A stretch of 64,000 nt of DNA. It comes from Cymbidium sinense (taxonomy: Eukaryota; Streptophyta; Magnoliopsida; Asparagales; Orchidaceae). Below the pieces are notes generated by a model. The model searched no databases. It was not told the origin of the DNA and worked only from the letters and a program-made list of their open reading frames with translations. The stretch spans positions 111,169,121 to 111,233,120 of the forward strand of contig CM038222.1 of assembly GCA_021442155.1 (NCBI GenBank). The letters run 5' to 3'. A program made the translations under genes and the position numbers. Within the stretch, counting starts at the first letter, position 1, and the number at the start of each line of letters is the position of its first letter. Shown in pieces: positions 40,325 through 51,194 of this stretch.

Positions 40325-41925
40325 TTTTTTTCTTTTTTTAAAAAAACCCCATATAGGGGAATTTTATTGCGACAAAAAGAAGGTTATAAGGTCCTTAAAA
40401 GGGGATAAACTCTAAAACTACCACTCGAAGAGCTACAATCAGCCTAGAGAGTAAATCCCCTATCAAATTACATCCAAAAAATAAGTAAAAGCAAAAGAAA
40501 AGTAAAAGATACATAGTGATCAGCAATGGAAACTCTGGAACAAAGCACCATCCTCTGCAGAATCAATAGGAAATGAACTAGCAATGCACCTACAAAAGTA
40601 AAGGAAAGCTGCATCTGCAAATATGTGAAGGGAAGAATTTAGTACACATGCAATAAAAGGGCAGCAAAGTAAGGACTGAAGTGAAAGTGAGAGGGAGAGG
40701 GCTCAAGATATTCACACCAAATTGGGGTAGAAGCAAATGTGTGCATCCAAGCAACCATTGCATGGATACAACACAAGAGCTACTACTAAACCAAAAGGGG
40801 TGAAGCCATCATCACCCACAAACATATGCCAAAGCAGCTAGAGGATGAAGAATTTATGGTCCAAAGTACCTGCAAACATAATTAGAGCCAAATACAATGT
40901 ATATATAAAATGCAAGCCATTATCTCGAATAGGTAACCATCATCCATTATATGCATCATAGCATAGAATCCCTACACACATCCTCCATAATGTCGAATCA
41001 TAAAATGGTACAGATTATAAGCAGCGGGAACAGAAAATAAGAGGAGGAAGAAAAAAAGTGCCCAGAATTGAGAGAATCTGCAAACAGGACCTTCCCAGAA
41101 GAGGACACCATCTCTTTTTTTTCTATATAGGAAAGTAGGACAATCTCCAGATGTTCAGCAAACCATGTTAGAAAAACCAACAGCAGCAGGCCCAAAGGAC
41201 ATGCTGTAATCCAACCAGAATCAACAGAAATAAAAGCATTTGATCTAGCCATGATCATAACCAAAATTATACCAGTAAAGCCAATTGCAAGACTAATCCA
41301 TCTACTGAATAGAAACCACCACATTGATCACGTCAGCAGGCCAAAAGAAAGGAGACTTAATAGCCAATTCTTGATGGGAGAAAAAATTATTCCAGCAATT
41401 CCAAACATCACAATCCAGTAGGTTGGAGGAAACAAGGGAACATTCCTAGTCTATTGAAGAAAGCCAGTAAAACCAAATTCCATAGGTATCCAACTGATGG
41501 AAACAAAATAGCAAACAAATCAGCTCAAAGCTACACAACAGGTCAAATAAGAGACTTCATAGTAGACCAAAAAAGAGGGCCCGTGACAGCAAATAATGCT
41601 AGGGGCAAACACAAGGAAACTAGAAAATCCACAAACACATCTTCTAGAAGAACCCACACCAACCAAAAGGCCAACATCAATAGGCCCAGCCAAATAAAAA
41701 GACATAAGTAGAAATTTTTCAATATAGATATAGAGATAGACATTACCATCCAGTAGCTTAATGAAACATGGAACATCATACCCTTCAAAATGAGACACAG
41801 CATTATCAACAAACCCCATATGTAGTGAGCAAGGATTGGGTCAGAAGCACAGGAGAAGCAGAAATTAAAATATAGGAATGCATCTTGAAATAAGAAACAT
41901 AAAGAAGTAAGAAAGGATAGAGGGG
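40325..41925 (-). other. LINE 3' UTR, poly-A signal and tail
   Basis: 1.6 kb without a supported gene. On the minus strand AATAAA (40363-40368) stands about 25 bp before the A-rich tail (40325-40346). Between them CCCC and GGGG flank a 5-base loop (40347-40359), a possible hairpin. Open frames at 41324-40998 and 41819-41520 encode hydrophobic strings without any domain, which is usual for T-rich LINE 3' UTRs. Confidence 0.75.
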
Positions 41926-44900
41926 CTAGGTTCTAAGGTAGGGTAGGCCCGTATTATCCAAATAAACTAGACCACACAGGTGTCTAGGGAGATTAGTGTG
42001 ATCAAATAAAATTTGATCATCTAATCTAGCACCCAAATTAGCAAGATAATCAGCACATGCATTTCCTTCTCGCCAAACATGAGTTATTCTGTAACAAACT
42101 TGAGATAGGAGCATTCTAGTTTGCTCGAGAAGATAATACAATTCAGTGTTACCCATTTTATTAGAGGTTAATAGATCAATCAGTAAAATAGCATCAACTT
42201 CAATCCAAATGTTAAGCCAATTTTTCTGCAAACTAATCTCAACAGCTTTATTAAGAGCCATTAATTCAGCAAAAATAATAGAGCATGCAGGTAAAGGATA
42301 GGCAAAAGCACAAGTTACCATGCCTTTAAAGTTTCTGAAAATGCCTCCACATCCAAAATTGTTTTGAGAAATAGAACCATCAGTGTTAATCTTGATAATA
42401 TTATCATAGGGCTTAATCCAATAGACAATCTTATCTTCTTTACAATTCAAGTGCTCATGCAAGGTAAGACCCAGTTTATTAGCGACAAATTTGCAACCTT
42501 TAAATTGATTATTAGTAATTAAATTGGCATTGAATAAGGAATGAATTTTATCTTTAATTCTCGCAATAATTCTATTATGATTCATAGGAATCCCACTATG
42601 TTTAGCATCATTTTTGTCCATCCAAATAAACCATATTAGAGTGATGACCGTTATAACTTTAATATGAACTTTAATAGCTCTTTGAAAATAAGCCTCCAAA
42701 AGTTGGTATAAAGAAAGAGTTCCATTAAAAATATTAATATTGAATAGATCATCATACCAAAACCATAGTTTAGAGGCAATAGCTCCATTGACAAAGACAT
42801 GATTCACCTCCTCAATGTGATAACAGCAATAGCATTTAGAGGGCAAGTAAAATCCTTTTTCTCCACATAACAGCATCTACAGGGATGAAATTTTTTAGAT
42901 CTCTCCAAGTAAGGATAGAATAAGATATAGGTATAGTGTTATTCCAAAGTTTAAAAAAAACATTAGAGAAGTCATGAGTTTCTTTAATATGACGCCAAAC
43001 ATCTTTAAGATTAAAATCTCCATTGTGAGAGAGCTTAAAGAGGATTTGATCAAGCTTGTTAGAATTGATATATATTTTGGTGAGATTATGTATAAAAGGA
43101 ATAAGAATGTAGTAAATAAGCATGATAACATTCTAATTATTATTCAGCTAGAAGGAGCTGACTTTAATATCAGTAATGGAATGAGTGGTTAATAAATTAT
43201 CAATGGAGCCATTGCCAGTCCAGTTGTCTTGCTAAAAGAAAGAAGTTCCAGAGTTAACCCCCCAAGAAATAAGGGATTCAGCTTCCCATTTGATGTTACA
43301 AAGTATTTTCCATATTTGTTAGTTGCCCACTTTGTAAGGACAGATGAGAGGATGCTTATCCTGGCAGTATTTGGTAGTCATAAATTTAGCCCAAAGACTA
43401 TTCTTGCTTCTAAAGTTCCACCAAAGTTTATGAGAGAATGCAGTGATAGTTTCATGGATCGTCTTACAACCCAGGCCACCGTCAGCAAGGGTACCACAAC
43501 TTTTATACCAAGAAGTCCAATGCATCCTTTTTACAAGAGTTTTTAGAGCCCCAAAAAAATTTATTAAGGAGGCGCTCGATTCTATTAATGGTAGAATTAG
43601 TAGGGACAATGGTTTTAATAAGATCTAAATTCATTGAGTTTAGGATACTCTTGAGCAAAGTAAGTCTACCACCAAAAGAGAGTAAATGAAATTCCTAAAC
43701 AGAAATTTTATTAGAGATTTTGTGGGTAAGTTCATCAAAGAGATGTGATTTTTTTTTTACCTTTATTAAGAGGGGCACCAAGATATTTAACAGGAAGGTG
43801 ATGTTGTTGAAAATTGGTGATTCTTAAGATTTGGTCAATTATGTTACTAGGAATTTTAGATGAAGGTATGAAACAACTCTTGCTTTCATTAATAGAAAGA
43901 CCACTTTCCTTCCCAAAATTCACTAATAATTTCATTATGTTTTTGATGTGATGAATGGAAGCATTAGAAAAAAATGATGAAATCATCAGCAAAACACAAA
44001 TGAGAGATAGGGATGCCACCCAAGGTTCTAAAGTACATGCTAGGATAATTGTTGAATAGATCAATAAGATTCCTAGAAAGATATTCCACTCCAATGATAA
44101 AAAGAGAAGGAGATAATAGGTCTCCTTGTCTCACGCCATGGGAAGAGGGGAAGAAACCTAAGGCCTCTCCATTTAAAATGATAGAAAACCAAGCATTAGT
44201 AATAAAGTTCTTAATAAGAATTATGAATTTTGCAGAAAACCCAAACAATTTAAGAATTTGAAAGAGGAATTTCCAAGAAATATTGTCAAAGGCTTTAGAG
44301 ATGTCTAATTTAAAATGGATATTGCCACTTCTGTGAGGGGCATCCAAGTCATGAATTAGCTCTTGAGCTGGAAGAATATTATCGGATATAGCTCGCCTCG
44401 GCAAGCAGTTTGATTGGGAGAAATAATTTTTTGAAGCAAAGGAGTAAGTCTATTGGCAAGTAATTTAATAATAAGTTTTTGAAAGAAAGTGCAAAGACTG
44501 ATAGGTCTAAAGTCACCCCAACATTCAGGACTGTTAATTTTAGGTATTAGAACAATGGAGGTGCAAGAGAAATATCTAGGAATAGAGTTACCATTAAAGA
44601 AGTCAATGACTGCTTCAACTAAGTCTTGTTTAATAATAGTCCAACAATGTTGAAAGAAATGAGTAGTATAACCTTCAGGGCCAACAACTGAATCAGTGTT
44701 CATGTTATTAACAATATTTCTAATCTCATCTTCCATAGGAATCATAGTAAGTAAGTGGTTATCTTCACTGAAAATAAGTGAGGGAATCAAAAGAGTGTTG
44801 GAGATAGCATTTAAAGTATGGATCTTATTCAACAAATTTTTGAAAAGATTAATAACAGATTATTTAATTTCATTATTATCCATGATCCATTTTCCATTGG

Positions 44901-46028
44901 CACTTTTAATTTTTTGTATGAAATTTAATGCTCTCTTTTTTTGACAAAGGACATGAAAGAATCTAGTATTTCTGTCCCCATCAGCAATGTGTTTACTGGC
45001 CGCCTTTTGCTGCCAGTAAGTTTCTTCCATATTTTGATAGGTAATAAGGTTATCTTTGGCTTCATTTAAATCCTTCAATTTAGAGGAATCAGTTAAAACA
45101 ACAATATCAAGATTGCATACCAATTGTTCCATGTTTTTGATGTTAGCAAAAAGGTTTTTAAAGCAATGTTTGTTCCACCAAACAAGGTTTTGTTTGAGTC
45201 TTTTAACTTTGAACCAGAAGCGAATCATACCCTTGACCGAATTGTCAGGGTGGAGGGGTGCAATCCAGTTAGTGTTAACAACATTTAAAAAATCACTATG
45301 CTGAATCCACATATTTTGAAATCTGAAAGATGTAGAGTGAGAGAGTTGATTTAATGGGTTTTTAATAGAAATCAAGAGAGGAGCATGATCTGATAAGGTT
45401 CTACTTAAATGTTTAATAGAAGTATGGGGCCATTGATTTATCCATATGGAGTTAAAAGAGAGTTCTGTCCAGCTGTTGCCAGAGTCTAGAGTTATGCCAA
45501 GTGTAATCTGATCCCGAGTAGCTAATGTCAATAAGGTTACAATCTAGAATCATATTAGAAAAATCTTCCATAAAATGCATGTTAGGAGAACATCCCCCTT
45601 CTTTCCAAAGAGAGTATGATGGTGTTAAAATCACCCCCGATGAACCAAGGTTTGTTGACAGTGGCGGCAAAGGATCTTAAATTGTCCCAAAGAATGTTCC
45701 TACCAGCCCTATTGCAAGATGCATACACAAAGGAGCCTAGAGCAGAGTAAGCACCCAAAGAAATGTTAACGTTGACTACCTGCTGAAGATCATCAAGGAT
45801 AGAAACAGTGAATAGGTTATTCCAAAAACACCAGATCTTATTACCAATATTGTAAAAGAAGTTATTAAAGCCAAGCATTCTAGCCACATGATTGATCTTA
45901 GAAGAATGAATTAGAGGTTCAATAATAATAAGTAATGCAATATTATTAATACGACAGAGATTTCTAACACGATTATGAACAATGAGGGTCCCAATCCCTC
46001 AAATATTCTAAATAAGTGCATTAAACAT
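41926..46028 (-). pseudogene. LINE ORF2: endonuclease, RT, zinc region, RNase H; frameshifted
   Basis: ORF2 nicks target DNA and reverse-transcribes the LINE RNA at the nick. ATG at 46028; codons 7 (probably Trp) and 10 (probably Arg, CGA to TGA) are stops in the opening motif ALI-NI-GIG. Endonuclease: IIIEP, GGDFNTI (45630) and SDHAPLL (about 45395-45377) keep catalytic residues. RT: IPMEDEIRNIVNNMNTDS, GPEGYTTHFF, FRPISLCTFFQKLI, FKLDISKAFDNISW, HGVRQGDLLSPSLF and FADDFIIFF near 43990. Then GGLGCKTIHE, a zf-RVT-like DVWRHIKETHDF, CYCCYHIEEVNHVF, and RNase H with INTDGS, FAELMALNKA, IEVDAILL and HVWREGNACADYLA. The last 316 codons (42876-41926) are fully open. Frame changes fall near 45600, 45480, 44400, 43980, 43700 and 42860, plus a TAA near 44860. 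Confidence 0.95.
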
Positions 46029-46100
46029 AAAGGCAATCTAATTTGAAATAAAAGCAAAAGAAAGTATTTGTCTAAAGCAAATAGAAAAAGGGAAGAGTTG

Positions 46101-47561
46101 CTATTTATAAGATGTGGATCCCGGTCTAGTAGATCTAGTTGAGTTATTAGAGAACATTTTTGCTTTGAGTGATTTCTTTTTGAGAACAATTTGAAATGGT
46201 CTATTGTTGTCCAAAGAGTCACCATCCGAGAGAGACTGGTTGGATATGTTGAGAATAGTGTTAGAATCAGTAAAAGCATTTATAATGGTGACTTCCCATT
46301 CCTCAATTTCAGTATCTGTATGCAAAGAATGATTAGGTTGTATGTCAATACCAGGAATAAGAGTAGAGGAGGTTGCAACTTTAGTGTTAAGAGAGGGGGA
46401 TATGTTGGAAGCATCAAGGGTACAAATTTGAGGATCATTTTCAGGATATTGTTTCATTTCTTCCCCCATCCCTTTCAGATTTTTCTCCTCATGTTCACTC
46501 AAGGAAGTCAAGTTAGCTGGAGTACGAGCATTATCTTTAGCATCCAAATTATTATGTAAGGAGTGATAGGTATTCAAGCCATAATAATGAGCCTTAGGGT
46601 TAACCTCAGCATCCTCCTTATCTACATCATAAAGATCTTTTAGGTTAGCATCATTCAACATTTCATTAGGCAAATGTGTGGGTTCCACAGAAGTAGAGAT
46701 AGAATTTCCTTTTAGAGTAGCTTTAGGCACATACTTAGGTTTATCAATTTTATCAATTGGAGGATTAGGGTTGGCCTCATTCATATATTTTTTTTTAAGA
46801 TGCGGGTGTAACACAAAGCATTCTGAATTATCGTGCCCATGGATTTTGCAATGAGAGCAGAACACAGGAAAATTCTCAAATTCAATTTTTTGATTATAAC
46901 CATACTTTTCAGAGCCAATCCAAACTTCTTTAGGATGTTTTTTGGATATATCAATTTCTACTAAAATGCGCACAACCGATGGTCGGGATCTTATAGCAGT
47001 GGCCTGATCAATTTGAAGAGGCCAACCAAAGAGAGCCTCCACAGCAAAAAGCACTTGGTGCATCACATAATGAATTCGCATATTAGGTAGAGCCAACCAA
47101 ACTGGAACAATTGGTGATTCCTCCTTTATATCAAAAAGAAGAGTCCATTTTAGAAGATGCATTTGGCAATTAAAAATGATATAGAAATGCCTAGCAAAAA
47201 CTATTGAGTAATCTAAGTCATTATTAAGCTGAATTAAGGCATGCCTTGGATCAATCAAGCCAATAGAAAAAGCACCTGAAAGTTTCAGATTATGAAAAAA
47301 AGATCGTATTTTATCCAGATTTGGCCTACGTAATGAAAATTTATCGACTAAAGTAAATTCACAGGGCTTAGCCAACAATTCAACCTCCTTATCAGAGCAC
47401 ATGATCACTGGAATACCACAAAGATAAGTCAAAACTAAATTCACTGAAGCATTAGTTAAGAAACTCTTACCAGAGAGAGCATCCTTAAAGGATTTAACCA
47501 CATTCAAGTTAGACGGGGCATCTGAGTACAAAGAGCTCAAGAAATCTGATGCCCTAGCCAT
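46101..47561 (-). CDS. LINE ORF1 protein (DUF4283 + CCHC knuckle), intact
   Basis: The 486-codon frame is open from ATG at 47561 to its stop, the longest in the window. ORF1 proteins of plant L1 elements bind the LINE RNA and escort it. Residues about 65-205 form the DUF4283 region (FTLVDKFSLRRPNLDKIRSF, PVWLALPNMRIHY, SVVRILVEIDISKKHP). A CCHC knuckle C-X2-C-X4-H-X4-C follows at residues 235-248 (CSHCKIHGHDNSEC). The rest is polar and low in structure, as usual. The start is chosen because the 5' UTR with stops lies just upstream and the MARASDFL opening is followed by the expected domain spacing. ORF2 begins about 70 bp after its stop. The plus-strand ORF at 46191-46559 is its shadow. Confidence 0.93.
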   Translation of the reverse strand: MARASDFLSSLYSDAPSNLNVVKSFKDALSGKSFLTNASVNLVLTYLCGIPVIMCSDKEVELLAKPCEFTLVDKFSLRRPNLDKIRSFFHNLKLSGAFSIGLIDPRHALIQLNNDLDYSIVFARHFYIIFNCQMHLLKWTLLFDIKEESPIVPVWLALPNMRIHYVMHQVLFAVEALFGWPLQIDQATAIRSRPSVVRILVEIDISKKHPKEVWIGSEKYGYNQKIEFENFPVFCSHCKIHGHDNSECFVLHPHLKKKYMNEANPNPPIDKIDKPKYVPKATLKGNSISTSVEPTHLPNEMLNDANLKDLYDVDKEDAEVNPKAHYYGLNTYHSLHNNLDAKDNARTPANLTSLSEHEEKNLKGMGEEMKQYPENDPQICTLDASNISPSLNTKVATSSTLIPGIDIQPNHSLHTDTEIEEWEVTIINAFTDSNTILNISNQSLSDGDSLDNNRPFQIVLKKKSLKAKMFSNNSTRSTRPGSTSYK

Positions 47562-47764
47562 CGCTTACACGACCGAGCCATTTAGCAGTGCAGCTAGGGA
47601 AACCAAATCCCTGAAAATAGCTATAGGAGCCTCACGCACGCATTCCACCAGCGATAATCATGAAAAGAAGCGAAGAGAGTCGGGCAAAATGAAGGAGAAT
47701 CGAAGGGAAAATGAAGTCGCCTGAGAGTGCCGCAGGAGGACCAGAGGAATTTTGATAATTTTCA
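47562..47764 (-). promoter_or_regulatory. LINE 5' UTR, putative internal promoter region
   Basis: About 200 bp, clearly richer in G and C and in CpG than its surroundings (for example TCACGCACGCATTCCACCAG on the plus strand). LINEs carry their promoter inside the 5' UTR. No specific factor site was identified. Confidence 0.6.
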
Positions 47765-47781
47765 ACTAGGGAAGGATCCTT
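47765..47781. repeat. LINE target site duplication, right (5' side)
   Basis: ACTAGGGAAGGATCCTT, exactly matching 40308-40324. Confidence 0.97.
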
Positions 47782-48450
47782 AGAGAGTCATTGTTCAAAC
47801 AAATAGACTTCCTCTTCACATAGATGATGGCATAGGAAATTACCTTTGGTAAAATAAATCATCTTTTTTAGAACTACCTAGACTATCTAAGGGAATAATC
47901 TAAGGAGTCATTGACTACCCACTATCACCCTCCATCACTCTTACACACTTTTCATAGTTAGTTGAATGCTATCAAAAAGTCTAAAATTACACAAATTTGA
48001 TCTTACCTTAATAGAACTCTTCTCTATAATGATGGTCATAGTGGAGGTAACCACCCACCTTCTCACTACTACCATTATGTGCCAAATAAAAAGAGTGACT
48101 GCCTCCTACTCTAGCACATTCTTTTGCCATAGATGAATACTCGCCTTAGTTAAAGATGTGGCAGTATTTCCCTTGGTAGGAATGACCATCTCCACTGCAT
48201 GAATAGTGGAAACTTTCACAAGATTCTTGGACTTCTTTAGCTTTTTTCAAATGTTAGCCTATAATTCTAAAGAGTCAATATAGCTGCAGGGTCTCTAAGG
48301 TTCTATGGTGAGTATAAGTACTCCACTTGTAACTAAAAACTTGTCAAAAATAGAAGCATATCTCTAGTCATGAACGTAAGATTTAATTTGGAGATTAGGG
48401 CTCCTTTTATAGCTTGAAGTGTCAAGGATAAGCCAAAAAGACTAAACCTA
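47782..48450 (-). pseudogene. Antisense extra ORF of the gypsy element, 5' portion, relic
   Basis: This continues, across the LINE, the antisense region at 37580-40307. On the minus strand it includes a KKAKKSKNLVKVST-like Lys-rich stretch near 48240-48200 and ATSLTKA near 48160. The homologous stretch next door (50900-50600) reads KKAKKSKESLTTSPFEIS and TTSFTKDGVINLYEEA, so both copies derive from one protein. Basic linkers of this type look like a nuclear signal or a disordered region. Stops are frequent. No function is known. Confidence 0.5.
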
Positions 48451-48567
48451 GTTAAATGGTGAAGTAAAATTTAATAAAAGATTCTTTTTTTTTCCATCAT
48501 TTATTATAAGCTAACTATTTTTTTATGTTTCTATCCTTCCTATAAGTTGTCACTACAAAGGAGAAGA

Positions 48568-49196
48568 TGGATTAGGGAGAAAAATATATACCCAAAAAAA
48601 AGTAAGCTATTAGATACTAAAGACTCTCCACGTGCATGATGAGCATAGAAAGAAAGTCTGAAGAAGAAACATAGATGTTGACCATATGAACATGGACTTG
48701 CCCATAGAAGATGAGTATTAAGGGAAGAGCTAGCTTAGGGAAACTCATGTCTACCAAAGTAGGGAGAGAAACCATGCCTAAACCAAGCCACATGACACTT
48801 TCCATGAGGCTCATCACTTTCCAAATGAACACTCACCTCAAGTCAGTCGACCCCCTTTTCTTATAATCAACCAATGCTGTTCGTATTTATCCCTTATCCA
48901 ATGCCTCCCCCAAACATTATAAAATGTGGGGAGCCTCTTTTTGGGGGTTATTAGGCTTAGTTCAGTAAGAATCAAAAGGAAATTCTAGCCTGAAAATTCT
49001 CTCCTCCCAAACTTTGTTCTCACTTTCTTTATAGAATAATGGAATTCTCCCATCTTATATAAAGAATATTTAAAAGATAATAAAAACCCTCTTCTCTCAT
49101 TCCCTCCATTACCTACTATTCCTCCCTTCATTAAACCTACTTCCTGGTTATCTCCCAAGACTCTGCGTCAACTGACAAACATATTTGAATCCAACA
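48568..49196 (+). repeat. 3' LTR of the gypsy element
   Basis: Starts TGGATTAGGG just after a purine-rich AAAGGAGAAGA (48557-48567), a plausible polypurine tract, and ends GAATCCAACA. It is about 629 bp. Its last 250 bp pair with the truncated 5' LTR (29135-29387). TATAAAA lies at 48918-48924. The start is an estimate because the 5' partner lacks its U3. Confidence 0.7.
48918..48924 (+). promoter_or_regulatory. TATA box in the gypsy 3' LTR
   Basis: TATAAAA preceded by CCAATGCCTCCCCCAAACAT and followed by TGTGGGGAGCC. A CCAAT-like word lies about 20 bp upstream. It would start transcription near 48950, just where similarity to the truncated 5' LTR begins. Confidence 0.6.
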
Positions 49197-49258
49197 TCCT
49201 TTTAGGCAGAAGTTTTTTTTCAGCCCTCATATAGATTTCGATCCAACAAGTAGTTCAA

Positions 49259-49561
49259 ATGGTTAATTTAGATAGTTTTGGTCACAATTTATGGGAGTTA
49301 CAAGATACGACCTGGGGCAATGACAATGAGGTTGATACACATATAAATAAAACTCCTTTTATAATGAGAGAGAGTTTTGTCAAGTGTATGAGTGCCATAT
49401 GTGTTAGAGCTTACTGTCACTTGGAGAGTGAGAATTTAGGTGAAGTGTGTTGTAGTGCTATTCACTTTACTATTCATAATATTCTTCTATTATTTATATT
49501 GGAGATTAAAGAAGGCAAAGATCCAATAAAGAAGATGAATACTGGGAGAAAAAGGACATGA
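49259..49561 (+). other. Open frame of 100 codons, unrecognised
   Basis: Just behind the gypsy 3' LTR, ATG at 49259 opens MVNLDSFGHNLWELQD and runs to GKDPIKKMNTGRKRT. It is moderately charged with a hydrophobic NILLLFILEI and several Cys. No motif is recognised, there is no second copy in the window, and no promoter is evident. It may be chance, or the remnant of the DNA into which the element inserted. Confidence 0.2.
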
Positions 49562-49699
49562 GATAAGAAAAACATAGAAGACATTTCTTGTTTCTATCTA
49601 TCTTATCTTTTGTTATATCGTAGGTGTATTTATACTTTTATGACACCCCAATAATTTTTTCCTTCTTATATGAGTAATTAAATTAATAGGGTTTTTGAT

Positions 49700-51000
49700 T
49701 TATGATTATCTTATGTTATTCGGTGTTCATGGTAAAGAGAGCCAACTTGCTCGACTCAACAATATATTGATGTAAAGTCAACTCAACCTCTTTAGTTTTC
49801 AACTTCCATTGGGACTTTACTTTTTCCATTTATCACTTGTGCAGCTTAGCCTCTAGTATTGTCCATAGTATGACTAACTCCTATGTCAATGTGCCCACAT
49901 CTCCCAAAAGGGTGGTCACCCTCTTATGCAAGACAACGATCTCTATAGAGTAGAAGAGTAGTTATGGCTCCCCTTCATCTTCTCCCTCAAGGCAAAGGAT
50001 CACTTTCCTTTCAAACTCACCACCACATTGATGGCAAACCAATAAAGGAAAAGTTTCCAACATCTCTTGGATATCCGTTGAGGTAAAATTGGTCGTACCA
50101 ATAGTTGATTGATTAAAAACTACAATATGATAATCAACCCTCAGATAAATACTCGAGCCCACTAGGGGAAGAGAAAACCTCATGAAGGGTGTTAAAGGAG
50201 CCAAAGTTTCCTTAACATGATAGGAGATCGATTCATTAATTAATGATAAAGAAATCTCAATGAGGAGATCTTCTAAAGGTATAACACTCAAAAAGGGAAG
50301 CTACCACAATTACATTTCGACCTCCTCTTCATTTGATTGATGCCATAGCCACTAACTCATGGTCAAATAAATTAATATCTTAGAAATACTTGACGAATCT
50401 AGTGAGACAACATTTTGAGCTAATGAGTGCCCTTATCACTCTTTATAGCCTGCACACATGTCATGCTCAGCTTTAATGACAAAAATTTAATCAAGAAACA
50501 AATAGAGAATAACCAAGTTCTCAAAAAATAATGATTTCTACCTCTTTAAGATACTTTTTCTAGCGCATTTTTATGGAGGTGATACTTGCTAGATTGCTTA
50601 TATTTGTCTGATGAGAAAAGTTTCTTCCTCATCTTGAATAGTAGAAGGCACTCTTGGAGCCAAGGCATAAAATGACTCTACCATGGCATCCAAGTTCCTC
50701 CCAATCAAAGTGGAATGAGAAACACTTGCTTCCTCATACAAATTAATGACACCATCCTTAGTGAAAGATGTGGTAATAGTTTAGCCAAAAGTTATTGAAG
50801 TGCTTATCTCAAAAGGGGAGGTAGTCAATGACTCCTTTGACTTCTTGGCCTTCTTCACTTTTCAAAGGCTCATCTAAAGTTTTGTTCGGTCAACATAGCT
50901 AATAGGTCTCTTGGGGTCCATGACCATGAAAATGAACTTCAGATGGAAAGAATAAACTCAACAAAAGTTGAGTGATATCAGCTTCAGCAAACAAGCATGG
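49700..51000 (-). pseudogene. Antisense extra ORF of a second gypsy element, relic
   Basis: A 109-codon frame at 50291-49962 contains FTSTDIQEMLETFPLLV, the counterpart of FTSADIKEMLTSF at about 40130. Upstream on the minus strand KKAKKSKESLTTSPFEIS (about 50850) matches the Lys-rich stretch at 48.2 kb. Downstream LHKRVTTLLGDVGTL (about 49900) is coiled-coil-like. This is an independent copy of the antisense ORF, followed like the first one by an LTR (from 51195). The gag and pol of this second element are absent from the window. Product role unknown. Confidence 0.6.
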
Positions 51001-51194
51001 TGGAGAAATATTGACCCCTAGCTAGTGCTCTTTTTAGAGCCTAGAAATAAAGAAAGATCAATGAATGGAACCAATCATAGATGACATAAATTTATAAAAA
51101 TAAAGAAACTCCGTCCTCAATATTTAATGTAGATTTGTGTTTAATCATTTTCTTAATCTCCTATCTTCTTTATGAATCATCTTTATAAGGAGCA

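Larger units (their letters stand above)
40325..47764 (-). mobile_element. Near full-length LINE (plant L1 clade)
   Basis: A 7.4 kb non-LTR retrotransposon on the minus strand between perfect 17-bp target duplications. Reading 5' to 3' from 47764: a short GC-richer 5' UTR, ORF1 (47561-46101), a gap of about 70 bp, ORF2 (46028-41926) with endonuclease, RT, zinc and RNase H domains, a 1.6 kb 3' UTR, an AATAAA signal and an A-rich tail. It is inserted in the antisense-ORF region of the gypsy element. ORF1 is intact; ORF2 is broken. It is not an autonomous copy now, but nothing large is missing. Confidence 0.95.
29135..49196 (+). mobile_element. Ty3/gypsy (Tat-like) element with two nested insertions
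   Basis: The sequence at 29140-29387 matches 48950-49196, both closing with ATATTTGAATCCAACA. These are read as the LTR 3' parts at the two ends of one element. Between them, on the plus strand, lie gag (29.4-30.68 and from 33.80 kb), protease, RT, RNase H and integrase remnants to 36.43 kb, then tandem repeats, an antisense extra ORF (40.3-37.6 and 48.45-47.78 kb) and the 3' LTR. A 3.1 kb solo LTR (30688-33798) and a 7.4 kb LINE (40325-47764) interrupt it, each with a target duplication. Removing them leaves an internal region of about 8.6 kb. Integrase-last gene order and the antisense ORF point to the Tat lineage of Ty3/gypsy. Confidence 0.8.

Noticed and set aside
40998..41819. Hydrophobic minus-strand ORFs of 108, 99 and 89 codons that could pass for membrane proteins
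   Set aside because: They lie in the LINE 3' UTR, which is T-rich on that strand; hydrophobic codons follow from composition, and two of them overlap in different frames.
45911..46279. 122-codon minus-strand ORF rich in Leu and Phe
   Set aside because: It overlaps the ORF1 end and ORF2 start in the wrong frame; the ORF2 frame there gives the endonuclease opening.
46191..46559. 122-codon plus-strand ORF
   Set aside because: Antisense shadow of the intact LINE ORF1. The same holds for plus-strand ORFs at 43229, 43443, 44049, 44696 and 45056, which oppose LINE ORF2.
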